In this document: positions 53,094 through 60,726 of the stretch, piece after piece
Layout of the letters: every line of letters starts with the position of its first letter
How positions within the stretch are numbered: the first letter of the stretch is position 1
Program-made: the position numbers and the translations under genes
Source of the DNA: JAABRB01 sp963735025
GTDB lineage: Bacteria > Pseudomonadota > Gammaproteobacteria > Burkholderiales > SG8-39
Direction of reading: 5' to 3'
Assembly (NCBI GenBank): GCA_963735025.1
Contig: CAVTJG010000009.1
Location: 744,001 to 808,000 of the forward strand
Length of the DNA stretch: 64,000 bases
Notes under the pieces: model-generated
Database searches by the model: none
Told to the model about the DNA's origin: nothing
What the model saw: only the letters and a program-made list of their open reading frames with translations

Positions 53094-53969
53094 TCAGTTG
53101 CCGGCGATGGCCGCAGGCTCGAGCGCGCTCAATGCGCGCTGGCCGCGGTCGCCACCGAAGAAGTTCCGGATGAAAGGATGGTCGACGCTTACCACCTCCG
53201 ACACCGAACCGATCGTGAGCATCTCGCCCATGTACAGTACTGCAACGCGATCGGCGAGCGAGACCAGCGTGTCGAGGTCGTGCGTGACCATGACGACCGT
53301 GAGCCCCAGCCGGTCGCGCAGGGATGCAAGCAGGCTCACGAAGCTTTCGCTGCGGTCCGGGTCGAGTCCCGCGGTCGGTTCGTCCAGGAACAGGAGCTCG
53401 GGTTCGAGCACGAGCGCGCGCGCGAGGGCGATGCGCTTGACCATGCCTCCCGAGAGCTCGGACGGCATCCGGTCGGCGTGGCGCCGTTCGATATCGACCA
53501 TGTCGAGCTTGAGCAGCACCAGGTCGCGAATGAAGTCTTCGTCGAACGCGCGCAGCTCGCGCAAAGGGAGGGCGAGATTATCGTAGACTGGCAGCGCGCT
53601 GTATAGCGCGCCTTCCTGGAACAGCACTCCCCAGCGCTTGCGGATCTTCGCGCGGATCGCCGCCGGCGCTCGCCGCAGGTCGAACCCGAAAACCTCCACG
53701 CTGCCGCGGCTCGGACGCTCGAGCCCGACCATTTGCCGGAGGAGTGTCGTCTTGCCACTGCCCGACCCGCCGACGAGCGCAAGGATTTCGCCGGCATCGA
53801 GCGTGAGGTCGATGCCCCGGTGGACGACGTGGCCGCTGAACTCGGTCCAGAGTCCCTTGACGGCGAGGACGGGTCGTTCCGGCGTCCGTGGCGGCAGACG
53901 CACAGGGGCCCTCCTGGATGTCCTTGATCCGGAGGCCTGCCGAGGAGGTGCCATCGTCTTGTCGGTCAC
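53094..53969 (-). CDS. ABC transporter ATPase (MlaF-like)
   Basis: The 291-residue ATPase has Walker A VGGSGSGKTTLLR, Q-loop, signature LSGGMVKRIALARAL, Walker B ELLFLDEPTAGLDPD, and the H-loop VMVTHDLDTL. The SGGM signature and its neighbours place it with the Mla/Mkl lipid transporters. Basic, Pro-rich N-terminus of about 30 residues. It starts four bases after the mlaE stop. Confidence 0.91.
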   Translation of the reverse strand: MTDKTMAPPRQASGSRTSRRAPVRLPPRTPERPVLAVKGLWTEFSGHVVHRGIDLTLDAGEILALVGGSGSGKTTLLRQMVGLERPSRGSVEVFGFDLRRAPAAIRAKIRKRWGVLFQEGALYSALPVYDNLALPLRELRAFDEDFIRDLVLLKLDMVDIERRHADRMPSELSGGMVKRIALARALVLEPELLFLDEPTAGLDPDRSESFVSLLASLRDRLGLTVVMVTHDLDTLVSLADRVAVLYMGEMLTIGSVSEVVSVDHPFIRNFFGGDRGQRALSALEPAAIAGN

Positions 53970-53973
53970 GTCG

Positions 53974-55119
53974 TCAGCTTCGGAGCTCGAGGCCGATGTG
54001 GGAGAACGCGACCGCGAACAGCGAGTCGACGATGAGCACGATCGTGATGGCGGTCACCACCGACTGGGTGGTGCCGGCGCCAAGACTCTCGGTGTTCGGT
54101 CGGATTCGCAGGCCGAAGTGGCAGGCGGTCAGCGCGATCAGCGCGCCGAACACCGCTCCCTTTCCGAGCCCGAGCCAGAGGTTCGAAGTTGGCACCGCGA
54201 CCGGAAGTGTTTGCATGAAAAGCGTAAAGCTGATGTCGAGCTCGAGTCGCGCCGCGAGCATCGCGCCGACGAGGGCGATCGCGCTGGTCCAAACGACCAG
54301 GAGCGGCACCGCGATCGTGAGTCCCACGACCTTCGGCAGAATCAGCCGGATGCCGGCGGGAATTCCCATCACGTTGAGCGCGTCGAGCTCTTCGGTCACC
54401 CTCATCACACCGAGCTGCGCCGTGATTGCCGAGCCCGACCGCCCGGCAACGAGGATCGCAGCGAGTACCGGCCCGAGCTCGCGGATGATACCGATGCCGA
54501 CGATGTTGATGACGTAGATCCCGGCGCCGAAAGTCCGCAGCTGTTCTGCGGAGAGATAGCTCAGCACGATTCCGATGAGGAAGCCGACGAGCGCGGTGAT
54601 GGGGAGTGCCTGCGCTCCTGCCCGGTGGAGCGTCGCCGACATCTCGCGCCAGGGGCCGCGCGACAGATTGGCGATCACCCATGCGCCGTCGAGCGCGACC
54701 TGGCCGGCGAGGCGGACGATACCGGCGAGATGACTCCCGACGGTGATCATGCGTCGCCCGAGCGCCGCAAGCGGATCGAGCAGCGAGCGCCGCAGCACGG
54801 TGCGCTCGCCTTCGTCGGCATGGGCGAGGTTCTCGAAGAAAAGCTCCTGCTCGGGTTCTATCCGGAGTTGTGCGGGGCGCTTTCGCTCCCACGCGCGCCA
54901 GAGGAGCAGCGCGCCGACGTAGTCCAGGCGCTCGATACCGGTCAGGTCCCAGGCGTCGCGCGCGGCGAATCGCGCGAGCTCGCCGCCCAGCGCGCTTGCG
55001 CGGGTTTCGAGCGCGCGAATGTCCCACGCTCCACCGACCCGGATGGTGCGCGTGCCGTCCGCGCTCAGCTCGGCGTCGATCTCGGGATCGCGGATCCGCT
55101 TGGGCGCAGGCTCGGCCAT
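53974..55119 (-). CDS. MlaE-family permease with N-terminal STAS-like domain
   Basis: The 381-residue protein has a cytoplasmic domain of about 110 residues (IRVGGAWDIRALETRA, ERLDYVGALLLWRAW) resembling a STAS/MlaB fold, fused to the MlaE permease core (ITALVGFLIGIVLSYLSAEQL, IVGIGIIRELGPVLAAIL, VAGRSGSAITAQLGVMRVTEE). In E. coli MlaB is separate; here the fusion replaces it. ATG 55119 is preferred; the frame is open to 55227, but that stretch is not conserved-looking and covers a repeat. First gene of the four-gene lipid-transport operon. Confidence 0.88.
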   Translation of the reverse strand: MAEPAPKRIRDPEIDAELSADGTRTIRVGGAWDIRALETRASALGGELARFAARDAWDLTGIERLDYVGALLLWRAWERKRPAQLRIEPEQELFFENLAHADEGERTVLRRSLLDPLAALGRRMITVGSHLAGIVRLAGQVALDGAWVIANLSRGPWREMSATLHRAGAQALPITALVGFLIGIVLSYLSAEQLRTFGAGIYVINIVGIGIIRELGPVLAAILVAGRSGSAITAQLGVMRVTEELDALNVMGIPAGIRLILPKVVGLTIAVPLLVVWTSAIALVGAMLAARLELDISFTLFMQTLPVAVPTSNLWLGLGKGAVFGALIALTACHFGLRIRPNTESLGAGTTQSVVTAITIVLIVDSLFAVAFSHIGLELRS

Positions 55120-55170
55120 CGAACATTGCCCGGCGTGCGTTGCCGCTGCGCCGGTTTCCTCCCCTGTTGT

Positions 55171-55214
55171 TGCACGAAGCGAAGGGCCACACCCCCTCGC
55201 GCTCCCCAAAATCA
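55171..55214 (-). repeat. Palindromic repeat, diverged copy D
   Basis: On the minus strand it reads TTTTGGGGAGCGCGAGGGGG, then TGTGG and CCCTTCG, aligning loosely with the TGGGGGATATACAAGGGG family at 16452, 23775 and 60585. It lies just upstream of the mlaE-like gene; no gene-end duplication was found here. Confidence 0.45.
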
Positions 55215-55215
55215 G

Positions 55216-55242
55216 GAGAACTGCCAAACAACGGCAGTTCTC
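55216..55242 (-). terminator. Hairpin terminator downstream of the clpX-like gene
   Basis: GAGAACTGCC (55216-55225) pairs perfectly with GGCAGTTCTC (55233-55242) over a seven-base loop. On the minus strand it is followed by CTGATTTTGG, a short T run, in the gap between the clpX-like stop and the mlaE-like start. Confidence 0.6.
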
Positions 55243-55326
55243 TCTCTGGCTGTTCAGGCTGAGGCTAGCAAATTAATGCCGCCTCGGCCATTGTGGAAAA
55301 TCCGGCGGATGTGCCTGCGACGGCGT

Positions 55327-56337
55327 TCAACCCGCGCGTGGGCCGTGAACCATGCGCGGCTCGACGAACAGGGACGCGATCTCGACTTTCCGGATCGTGG
55401 GGTCGTCGGGGACCTGGTACAGGACCGGGGTGATCAGCTCCTCGAAGAGCCCGCGCAGGCTGCGGGCCCCGGTCTTGTACTCGATCGCCAGGTCGGCGAT
55501 CTGCTCGAAGACGTCGCGATCGACCGTCAGCTCGACGCCCTCGTCCGCGAAGATATCCCGAAACTGGGAGTACATGGCGTCGGCGGGCTCGGTCATGATG
55601 CGCACCAGCATGTCCCGGGTGAGATCCTGGAAACGCGCCGTGATCGGCAGCCGCCCGGTGAACTCGGGGATGAGCCCGAACTCGATCAGGTCGGTTGGCT
55701 TGACGCGCGCGTTGAGGCGATCGAGGACGGCGGGATTGTCCTCGCCCGATGTGGAGATGTAGCCGTATGTATGGCTGTGCGAGGCGATCTTCTCCAGTCC
55801 GACGAAGGCACCGCCGCAGATGAACAGGATGTTCGTGGTATCGAGGTACTGGCCGGTGCCCAGCTTGACCATGCAGCCTTCCATGATCTTCAGGAGCGCG
55901 TGCTGCACGCTCTCTCCCGAGATGCCCTGAGGCTGTCCCTTCGTCCCCTTGAGCTTGTCGATCTCGTCGATGAAGACGATGCCGTTCTGGGCGCGATCGA
56001 TGTCGCCGTCCGCGCCGTCGACGAGGCGCTGCAGGATCGCCTCGATCTCGTCGTTGACATACCGGCTCTGCGCAAGCGAGGTGGCCTCCGCCGTCACGAA
56101 CGGCACACGCAGCGCCCGCGACAGCGTCTCGCACATCAAGGTCTTGCCCGTTCCGGTGGGCCCGATCAGGAGGACGTTGCTCTTGGCAATCGGTGCGGCG
56201 CCGCGGCGCGAGCGCGCGATCTTCTTCACGTGCGTGTACACGGCGACGGCCAGCGTCCGCTTGGCGTCGTCCTGTCCGATCACGTACTGATCGAGGTACT
56301 TCACGATGAGGCTCGGCTTGTTCACGGCTTCTGGCAC
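55327..56337 (-). CDS. ClpX-like AAA+ ATPase without zinc domain or ClpP-docking loop
   Basis: The 336-residue AAA+ protein closely follows ClpX: QYVIGQDDAKRTLAVAVY, Walker A GPTGTGKT (59-66), Walker B IVFIDEID (120-127), LFICGGAFVGLEKI, GLIPEFTGRLPI (221-232) and sensor-2 GARSLRGL. It lacks the N-terminal C4 zinc domain. The RKH pore loop is shortened to KLGTGQYLDT. The IGF loop that docks ClpP is replaced by SHSHTYGYISTSGED. The pore-1 GYVG is SRYVND. It is therefore probably a ClpP-independent unfoldase or remodeller. GTG 56337 is a guess with no good ribosome-binding site; the frame is open to ATG 56457. Confidence 0.82.
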   Translation of the reverse strand: MPEAVNKPSLIVKYLDQYVIGQDDAKRTLAVAVYTHVKKIARSRRGAAPIAKSNVLLIGPTGTGKTLMCETLSRALRVPFVTAEATSLAQSRYVNDEIEAILQRLVDGADGDIDRAQNGIVFIDEIDKLKGTKGQPQGISGESVQHALLKIMEGCMVKLGTGQYLDTTNILFICGGAFVGLEKIASHSHTYGYISTSGEDNPAVLDRLNARVKPTDLIEFGLIPEFTGRLPITARFQDLTRDMLVRIMTEPADAMYSQFRDIFADEGVELTVDRDVFEQIADLAIEYKTGARSLRGLFEELITPVLYQVPDDPTIRKVEIASLFVEPRMVHGPRAG

Positions 56338-56576
56338 GGCGGGGTTCCGGAGGTGACGATCTCCAACAATAGCGCTTCTGCGCCCATCCTGTTCCTTGTT
56401 CCCTGTTGGCGGCAAGGTTAATCGGCTGGCACAGCGCGATTTGCATGTGCGGTGCATGCCGGGGATCGTTGGTGGTTGGGGACCGCGTTGCTATACTGGG
56501 TGCGTGAGTCGTCGAGTCACCGATGGCCGCGAATATTCGTTGCTGATGTTCTTCGAAAGTTTATTGGAGCTGATAG

Positions 56577-56855
56577 ATGGCGCGCATGGTCAAGTGCATC
56601 AAGCTCGGGCGCGAAGCCGAGGCGCTCGACTTCCCGCCACTCCCCGGTGAGCTCGGCAAGCGGCTCTACGAGAACGTGTCGAAGGAATCTTGGAAGCAGT
56701 GGCTCGAGCACCAGAAGATGCTGGTGAACGAGAATCAGCTCAATCTCTCCGACAAGAAGGCGCGCGACTATCTCCTGAAGCAGACGGAGAATTATTTCTT
56801 CGGTACCGGCGCGGACGTTGCCGCGGGCTACGTCCCGCCGGGACAGAAAAAATAG
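56577..56855 (+). CDS. yggX: Fe(2+)-trafficking protein YggX
   Basis: The 92-residue protein matches YggX throughout: VKCIKLGREAEALDFPPLPG (with its single conserved Cys), GKRLYENVSKESWKQWLEHQ, KMLVNENQLNLSD, and YFFGTGADVAAGYVPP. It protects Fe-S clusters against oxidants and is thought to move iron. GGAGCTGATAG lies just before the ATG. Confidence 0.95.
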   Translation: MARMVKCIKLGREAEALDFPPLPGELGKRLYENVSKESWKQWLEHQKMLVNENQLNLSDKKARDYLLKQTENYFFGTGADVAAGYVPPGQKK

Positions 56856-56928
56856 GCGTGCGCCACATTGAAGCGCGGAACCGGCACGTGCCGGCACGCC
56901 GTGCGATCCGTTTCCTGGCCACAACATC

Positions 56929-57330
56929 ATGAGCAGTGATACGCCACAGCCGACCGACATCAAGCTGCATCAGAAGTCGCGGGTGCTGGAGCTCTCGTTC
57001 GCCGACGGTCAGACCTTCAAGTTGCCTTGCGAGTTTCTGCGCGTCTACTCGCCGTCGGCCGAAGTGCGCGGCCACGGCCCGGGACAGGAAGTACTCCAGG
57101 TCGGGAAGAGCGACGTGGAGATCTCCCAGATCGAGCCGGTGGGCAGTTACGCAATCCAGCTCACATTCTCGGATGGCCACGACACCGGCATCTACTCGTG
57201 GGACCTGCTGTACGAGTACGGCCTGCACCAGGAGGAGATGTGGCGGAGCTACCTCAAGCGCCTGGAAGAGGCTGGCGCGAGTCGCGCCCCGGGCCCCGCA
57301 CCTTACGCGCAGCGGCCGCAATCGAAGTAG
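56929..57330 (+). CDS. DUF971-domain protein
   Basis: The 133-residue protein has the DUF971 (gamma-butyrobetaine hydroxylase N-terminal-like) core: KLHQKSRVLELSFADGQTFKL, CEFLRVYSPSAEVRGHG, and GSYAIQLTFSDGHDTGIYSW. The function is unknown; the domain resembles a small iron- or zinc-binding module found near ubiE and Fe-S genes. Here it lies 73 bp after yggX and 72 bp before the radical SAM gene, so an operon is possible. Confidence 0.88.
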   Translation: MSSDTPQPTDIKLHQKSRVLELSFADGQTFKLPCEFLRVYSPSAEVRGHGPGQEVLQVGKSDVEISQIEPVGSYAIQLTFSDGHDTGIYSWDLLYEYGLHQEEMWRSYLKRLEEAGASRAPGPAPYAQRPQSK

Positions 57331-57402
57331 CCGGGACGCGAGCCGCCAACCTTCGAGGCGTGCGGGCGCGATTCCCCGTCCCGGCGTTGCGAAAGAATCG
57401 AT

Positions 57403-58863
57403 ATGAATAAGCCGCTGCATCCAGAAATGTTGTCCCGCGCCGCACCGAGCGTGGCAGCGAAGGCGACCGACTCCTTCCGCGTCGTTCTCATCAACCCCTA
57501 CGAGCTCGGCCGTCAGCCGTTTGCCTTGGCCGAACCCGCCGCCTGGCTGAAGCGCTCGGGATTTCCCGTGTCTTGCCTGGATCTCTCGCTGCAGAAGCTC
57601 GATCCCGAAGTACTGACCGGTGCGGGACTGGTGGCGATCTACGTGGGCATGCATACGGCCACCCGCATTGCGATCGAGGCATTGCCTCGCATCAAACAGC
57701 TCGCCCCACGGGCGCACATCTGCGTCTACGGGCTGTACGCCCCGATGAACGAGGCGCGCCTGCGCACGTTGGGTGTCGACTCTGTGCTGGGCGGCGAACT
57801 GGAGCCCGCGCTGCTATCGCTGTGCGAACGGGTGTGCGCCGACCGAACGTCCACGACCCAGCGTGAGCCGCTCGTCAGCCTGGCGAAAATACGATTCGAG
57901 GTACCGGACCGCAGTGTCCTGCCGAAACTTTCCCGGTACGCTCATCTCGTGCTGCCGGACGGATCGACTCGCACCGTGGGCTTCGCGGAGGGCAGCCGCG
58001 GCTGCAAGCACTTGTGCCGGCATTGCCCGGTGGTTCCTGTGTACCAGGGAAAATTCCGGATCGTCCCGACGGACGTGGTAATTCAGGATATCGCGCAGCA
58101 GGTCCACGCAGGCGCCACGCATATTTCGTTCGGCGATCCGGATTTCTTCAACGGCTCCACGCATGGTCTCAAGCTGGCGCGCGCCTTGCACGACGCGTTC
58201 CCGCATGTCACGTTCGACGCCACCATCAAGATCCAGCACCTCATCGACCACGCCGAGCTGTTGCCCGAATTGCAGCGCTGCGGGTGCCGGTTCATCACGA
58301 CCGCAGTGGAAGCGGTGGATGATGAGATCCTGCTTCACCTCGCCAAGAACCACACCAGTCGCGACTTCGACAAGGCGGTTGCGCTGGTCCGCGCAGCAGG
58401 AATCGCGCTCGCCCCGACGTTCGTTGCATTCACGCCCTGGACGACGCTCGATGGCTACATCGCCATGCTCGAGCGGCTCGTCCAGCTGCAGCTCGTGGAA
58501 AGCGTTCCCCCGGTGCAGCTCACGATCCGGCTGCTCGTTCCGGAGGGTTCGTATCTCCTGCAGTTGCCCGGGTTCCCGGAACAGCTGCTGGGTTTCGATC
58601 CTGCGCTCCTCGGCTACCGGTGGCGTCATGCCGATCCGCGTGTGGACCGGCTCCAGCAAGCTGTGCAGGATTGCGTGGCGCAGAGCGAGCGGGAAGGGCT
58701 CGCACGACGAGAAGTCTTCGCGGCCGTCTGGCACATGGCCCATGCGGCTGCCCGGCGCCGCGCACCTGAGCTTGCCGGCGATCTCGGGTCGCCGATCCCG
58801 CGGCTATCTGAGCCGTGGTACTGCTGCGCCGAACCGACCGAATCGCAGCTCCAGTCTTTCTGA
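57403..58863 (+). CDS. Radical SAM protein with B12-type N-domain and CCAEP tail
   Basis: 486 residues. A Rossmann domain of the B12-binding type (about 25-150: RVVLINPYELGRQPFALAEP, LVAIYVGMHTATRIAI) lacks the DxHxxG cobalamin motif. The radical SAM barrel has its 4Fe-4S cysteines C201, C205 and C208 (GCKHLCRHCP) and ISFGDPDFFNG. The C-terminus reads YCCAEP, C474-C475-A476-E477-P478, like the radical SAM family I recall as CUAEP/CCAEP-tail (seleno)proteins, in which selenocysteine can replace the second Cys. Here both are TGC cysteine codons. The reaction is unknown. It is 12 bp from the ATP-grasp gene, so the two probably work together. Confidence 0.85.
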   Translation: MNKPLHPEMLSRAAPSVAAKATDSFRVVLINPYELGRQPFALAEPAAWLKRSGFPVSCLDLSLQKLDPEVLTGAGLVAIYVGMHTATRIAIEALPRIKQLAPRAHICVYGLYAPMNEARLRTLGVDSVLGGELEPALLSLCERVCADRTSTTQREPLVSLAKIRFEVPDRSVLPKLSRYAHLVLPDGSTRTVGFAEGSRGCKHLCRHCPVVPVYQGKFRIVPTDVVIQDIAQQVHAGATHISFGDPDFFNGSTHGLKLARALHDAFPHVTFDATIKIQHLIDHAELLPELQRCGCRFITTAVEAVDDEILLHLAKNHTSRDFDKAVALVRAAGIALAPTFVAFTPWTTLDGYIAMLERLVQLQLVESVPPVQLTIRLLVPEGSYLLQLPGFPEQLLGFDPALLGYRWRHADPRVDRLQQAVQDCVAQSEREGLARREVFAAVWHMAHAAARRRAPELAGDLGSPIPRLSEPWYCCAEPTESQLQSF

Positions 58864-58875
58864 TCGCTCCGCACC

Positions 58876-60135
58876 ATGCACCGCGTTCTGCTGTTGTTTC
58901 CGACCACCAGTTACCGCAACGTGGATTTTCTCGCTGCCGCGAAAAAGCTCGGCGTGGAAATCGTCGCCGCGGCGGACTACTGTCACCAACTCGCCCCGTC
59001 CTGGGGTCTGCCGCCGATCATGGCCCTGCATTTCGACCGGCCCGAGCAGGCGGCGGACACTGTTCTGCGGGAGCTCGCGGGCAAGCCCACCGCCGTGCTG
59101 GCGGTGGACGATTCGGGAGTGGAGCTCGCTGCGTTGCTGACGGAGCGTCTCGGTCTGCCGGGAAACCCTGTTCATGCGGTGCAGCGCGTGCGCGACAAGC
59201 TGGCGTTCCGTCGACTGCTTCGCGAGCATGATTTCCTGTGCCCCGATTTTAGGCACCTGCCGACCGGCGTGGACCCTCGCTCACTGTCACGGGATCTGAA
59301 GTATCCCGTGGTGGTGAAAGCGCGGCGGCTTTCGGCGAGCCGCGGGGTGATTCGCGCCGACGATGCCGATGCACTCGTGCGAGCCGTGAACTGGGTGCGG
59401 GCCATCCAGTCCCGCGCCGATCGTGATGCCCGGGAGCTGGGCATCCTCATCGAGGACTTCATACCCGGTCGCGAATATGCCCTCGAAGGCACGCTGGAGC
59501 GCGACGGCCTGACCATGCTCGCCCTTTTCGACAAACCCGATCCGCTGGACGGGCCGTATTTCGAGGAGACGCTCTACGTCACGCCTTCCCGGTTGCCGGG
59601 CGAGCTCCAGCACCGCTTGCACCAGGAAGTCGCGCGAGCATGCCACGCTGCCGGGCTGGTGACCGGTTCGATTCATGCCGAGGTGCGTATCAACGACCGC
59701 GGCATCTGGATCCTGGAGATTGCGCCGCGCTCCATCGGCGGCCTGTGCGGGCGGATGCTCACCCATTCGCTCGGCATGACGCTGGAGGAATTCATCCTGC
59801 GCCAGGCCATTGCAGATCCGCGGCCGGTACGGAGCGCGGGCGGCGCGTCGGGCGTGATGATGATCCCCGTTCCGCGCCGCGGCATTTATCATGGCATCGA
59901 GGGGCTGACTGCCGCCCAGTCCGTGCCTGGTGTGACCGGACTGACCATTTCGGCGCAGCCCGGTCAGATCATCGCGCCGCCTCCCGACGGCGCGAGCTAT
60001 CTGGGATTCATCTTTGCGCGCGCGGAGCATCCTGAGGAGGCCGAACGCGCGTTGCGAATGGCGCATTGCGCGCTGACGTTCGACATCCGTCCCGAGTATC
60101 CGGCGATGCTCGCGCCTGCAGCCGAAAAGGCATGA
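58876..60135 (+). CDS. ATP-grasp ligase paired with the radical SAM protein
   Basis: The 419-residue ATP-grasp enzyme has an N-terminal preATP domain (RVLLLFPTTSYRNVDFLAAA, AVLAVDDSGVELAALL), ATP-binding lysines (YPVVVKARRLSASRGV), the hinge GILIEDFIPGREYALEG, and the Mg2+ residues in HAEVRINDRGIWILEIAPR followed by SIGGL. The family activates a carboxylate as acyl phosphate and joins it to an amine or thiol, as in amino-acid ligases. Start 12 bp after the radical SAM stop, so translational coupling is likely. Product unknown. The stop faces hemJ. Confidence 0.88.
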   Translation: MHRVLLLFPTTSYRNVDFLAAAKKLGVEIVAAADYCHQLAPSWGLPPIMALHFDRPEQAADTVLRELAGKPTAVLAVDDSGVELAALLTERLGLPGNPVHAVQRVRDKLAFRRLLREHDFLCPDFRHLPTGVDPRSLSRDLKYPVVVKARRLSASRGVIRADDADALVRAVNWVRAIQSRADRDARELGILIEDFIPGREYALEGTLERDGLTMLALFDKPDPLDGPYFEETLYVTPSRLPGELQHRLHQEVARACHAAGLVTGSIHAEVRINDRGIWILEIAPRSIGGLCGRMLTHSLGMTLEEFILRQAIADPRPVRSAGGASGVMMIPVPRRGIYHGIEGLTAAQSVPGVTGLTISAQPGQIIAPPPDGASYLGFIFARAEHPEEAERALRMAHCALTFDIRPEYPAMLAPAAEKA

Positions 60136-60162
60136 CCGGAAATCACGCCGGCTTCTGAGCGA

Positions 60163-60582
60163 CTAGAACGGCTTCACGACGACGAGTATCACCGCCGCAA
60201 CGAGGAACAGGACCGGCACCTCGTTGAACCACCGGAACCAGACGTGCGACTTCGTGTTCCGATCACTCTTGAAATTCTTCATGAGCTTGCCGCACCACAG
60301 GTGGTAGACGACGAGCGCCGCCACCACCGCCAGCTTTGCGTGTAGCCAGCCGCCCGCGAAGCCGTAGCCTAGCCACAGCCAGGTGCCGAAGACGATCGTC
60401 AGCACCGCGCTCGGCGCCATGATGCCGAAATAGAGCTTGCGCTCCATGATCTTGAAGCGCTCGTTTCCCGCCTTCTCCGTGGGATCGATCATCGCGTGGT
60501 AGACGAACAGGCGCGGGAGATAGAAGAGGCCGGCGAACCAAGTGACCATGAAGATGATGTGCAGGGCTTTTATCCAGAGCAT
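60163..60582 (-). CDS. hemJ: Protoporphyrinogen IX oxidase HemJ
   Basis: The 139-residue membrane protein has four helices and HemJ/UPF0093 features: LWIKALHIIFMVTWFAGLFYLPRLF with H8, a second-helix region KLYFGIMAPSAVLTIVFG, and KSHVWFRWFNEVPVLFLV at the C-terminus. It oxidises protoporphyrinogen to protoporphyrin in haem synthesis. ATG 60582 is the conserved start. Its first 43 bp are duplicated at 60684-60726 around a palindromic element, which separates it from the upstream ABC permease with which it was probably once coupled. Confidence 0.9.
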   Translation of the reverse strand: MLWIKALHIIFMVTWFAGLFYLPRLFVYHAMIDPTEKAGNERFKIMERKLYFGIMAPSAVLTIVFGTWLWLGYGFAGGWLHAKLAVVAALVVYHLWCGKLMKNFKSDRNTKSHVWFRWFNEVPVLFLVAAVILVVVKPF

Positions 60583-60584
60583 GG
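60542..60584 (-). repeat. 5' end of hemJ, first member of a 43-bp direct duplication
   Basis: gtgaccatgaagatgatgtg and the following 23 bp recur at 60684-60726 with one mismatch. On the minus strand both start at ATG CTC TGG and encode MLWIKALH-IFMVT. The copies are 142 bp apart, with a palindromic element between. Confidence 0.94.
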
Positions 60585-60683
60585 TGCTATATCCATCGAC
60601 GACCACCTGATTTGGGGGATATACAAGGGGCGGGAAGGGGTGAGGGGGCCCCTTCCCTTCCCCCATAGCCCCTTTGTTCGATT
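60585..60683. repeat. Palindromic repeat, copy C, between the two hemJ 5' ends
   Basis: Contains TGGGGGATATACAAGGGG (60613-60630), identical over 18 bp to the copy beside phr. A G/C-rich inner palindrome follows, closing with CCCCTTTGTTCG (about 60669-60680). It is bracketed by the 43-bp duplication of the hemJ start. Confidence 0.78.
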
Positions 60684-60726
60684 GTGACCATGAAGATGAC
60701 GTGCAGGGCTTTTATCCAGAGCATGG
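60684..60726 (-). repeat. 5' end of hemJ, second member of the 43-bp direct duplication
   Basis: A truncated hemJ start abutting the stop codon of the ABC permease (TAG at 60727-60729, then CC ATG on the minus strand). Read on, it would give a short peptide beginning MLWIKALHVIFMVT and passing into the repeat. It probably marks the original position of the hemJ start. Confidence 0.9.

Noticed and set aside
53638..56421. 927-codon open frame on the plus strand
   Set aside because: It runs antisense to the ABC ATPase, mlaE-like and clpX-like genes, is Asp/Arg/Glu-biased and has no motif. It is a by-product of high GC.
58819..58836. Selenocysteine in the radical SAM tail
   Set aside because: Both tail codons are TGC; there is no in-frame TGA and no reason to propose a SECIS element in this copy.
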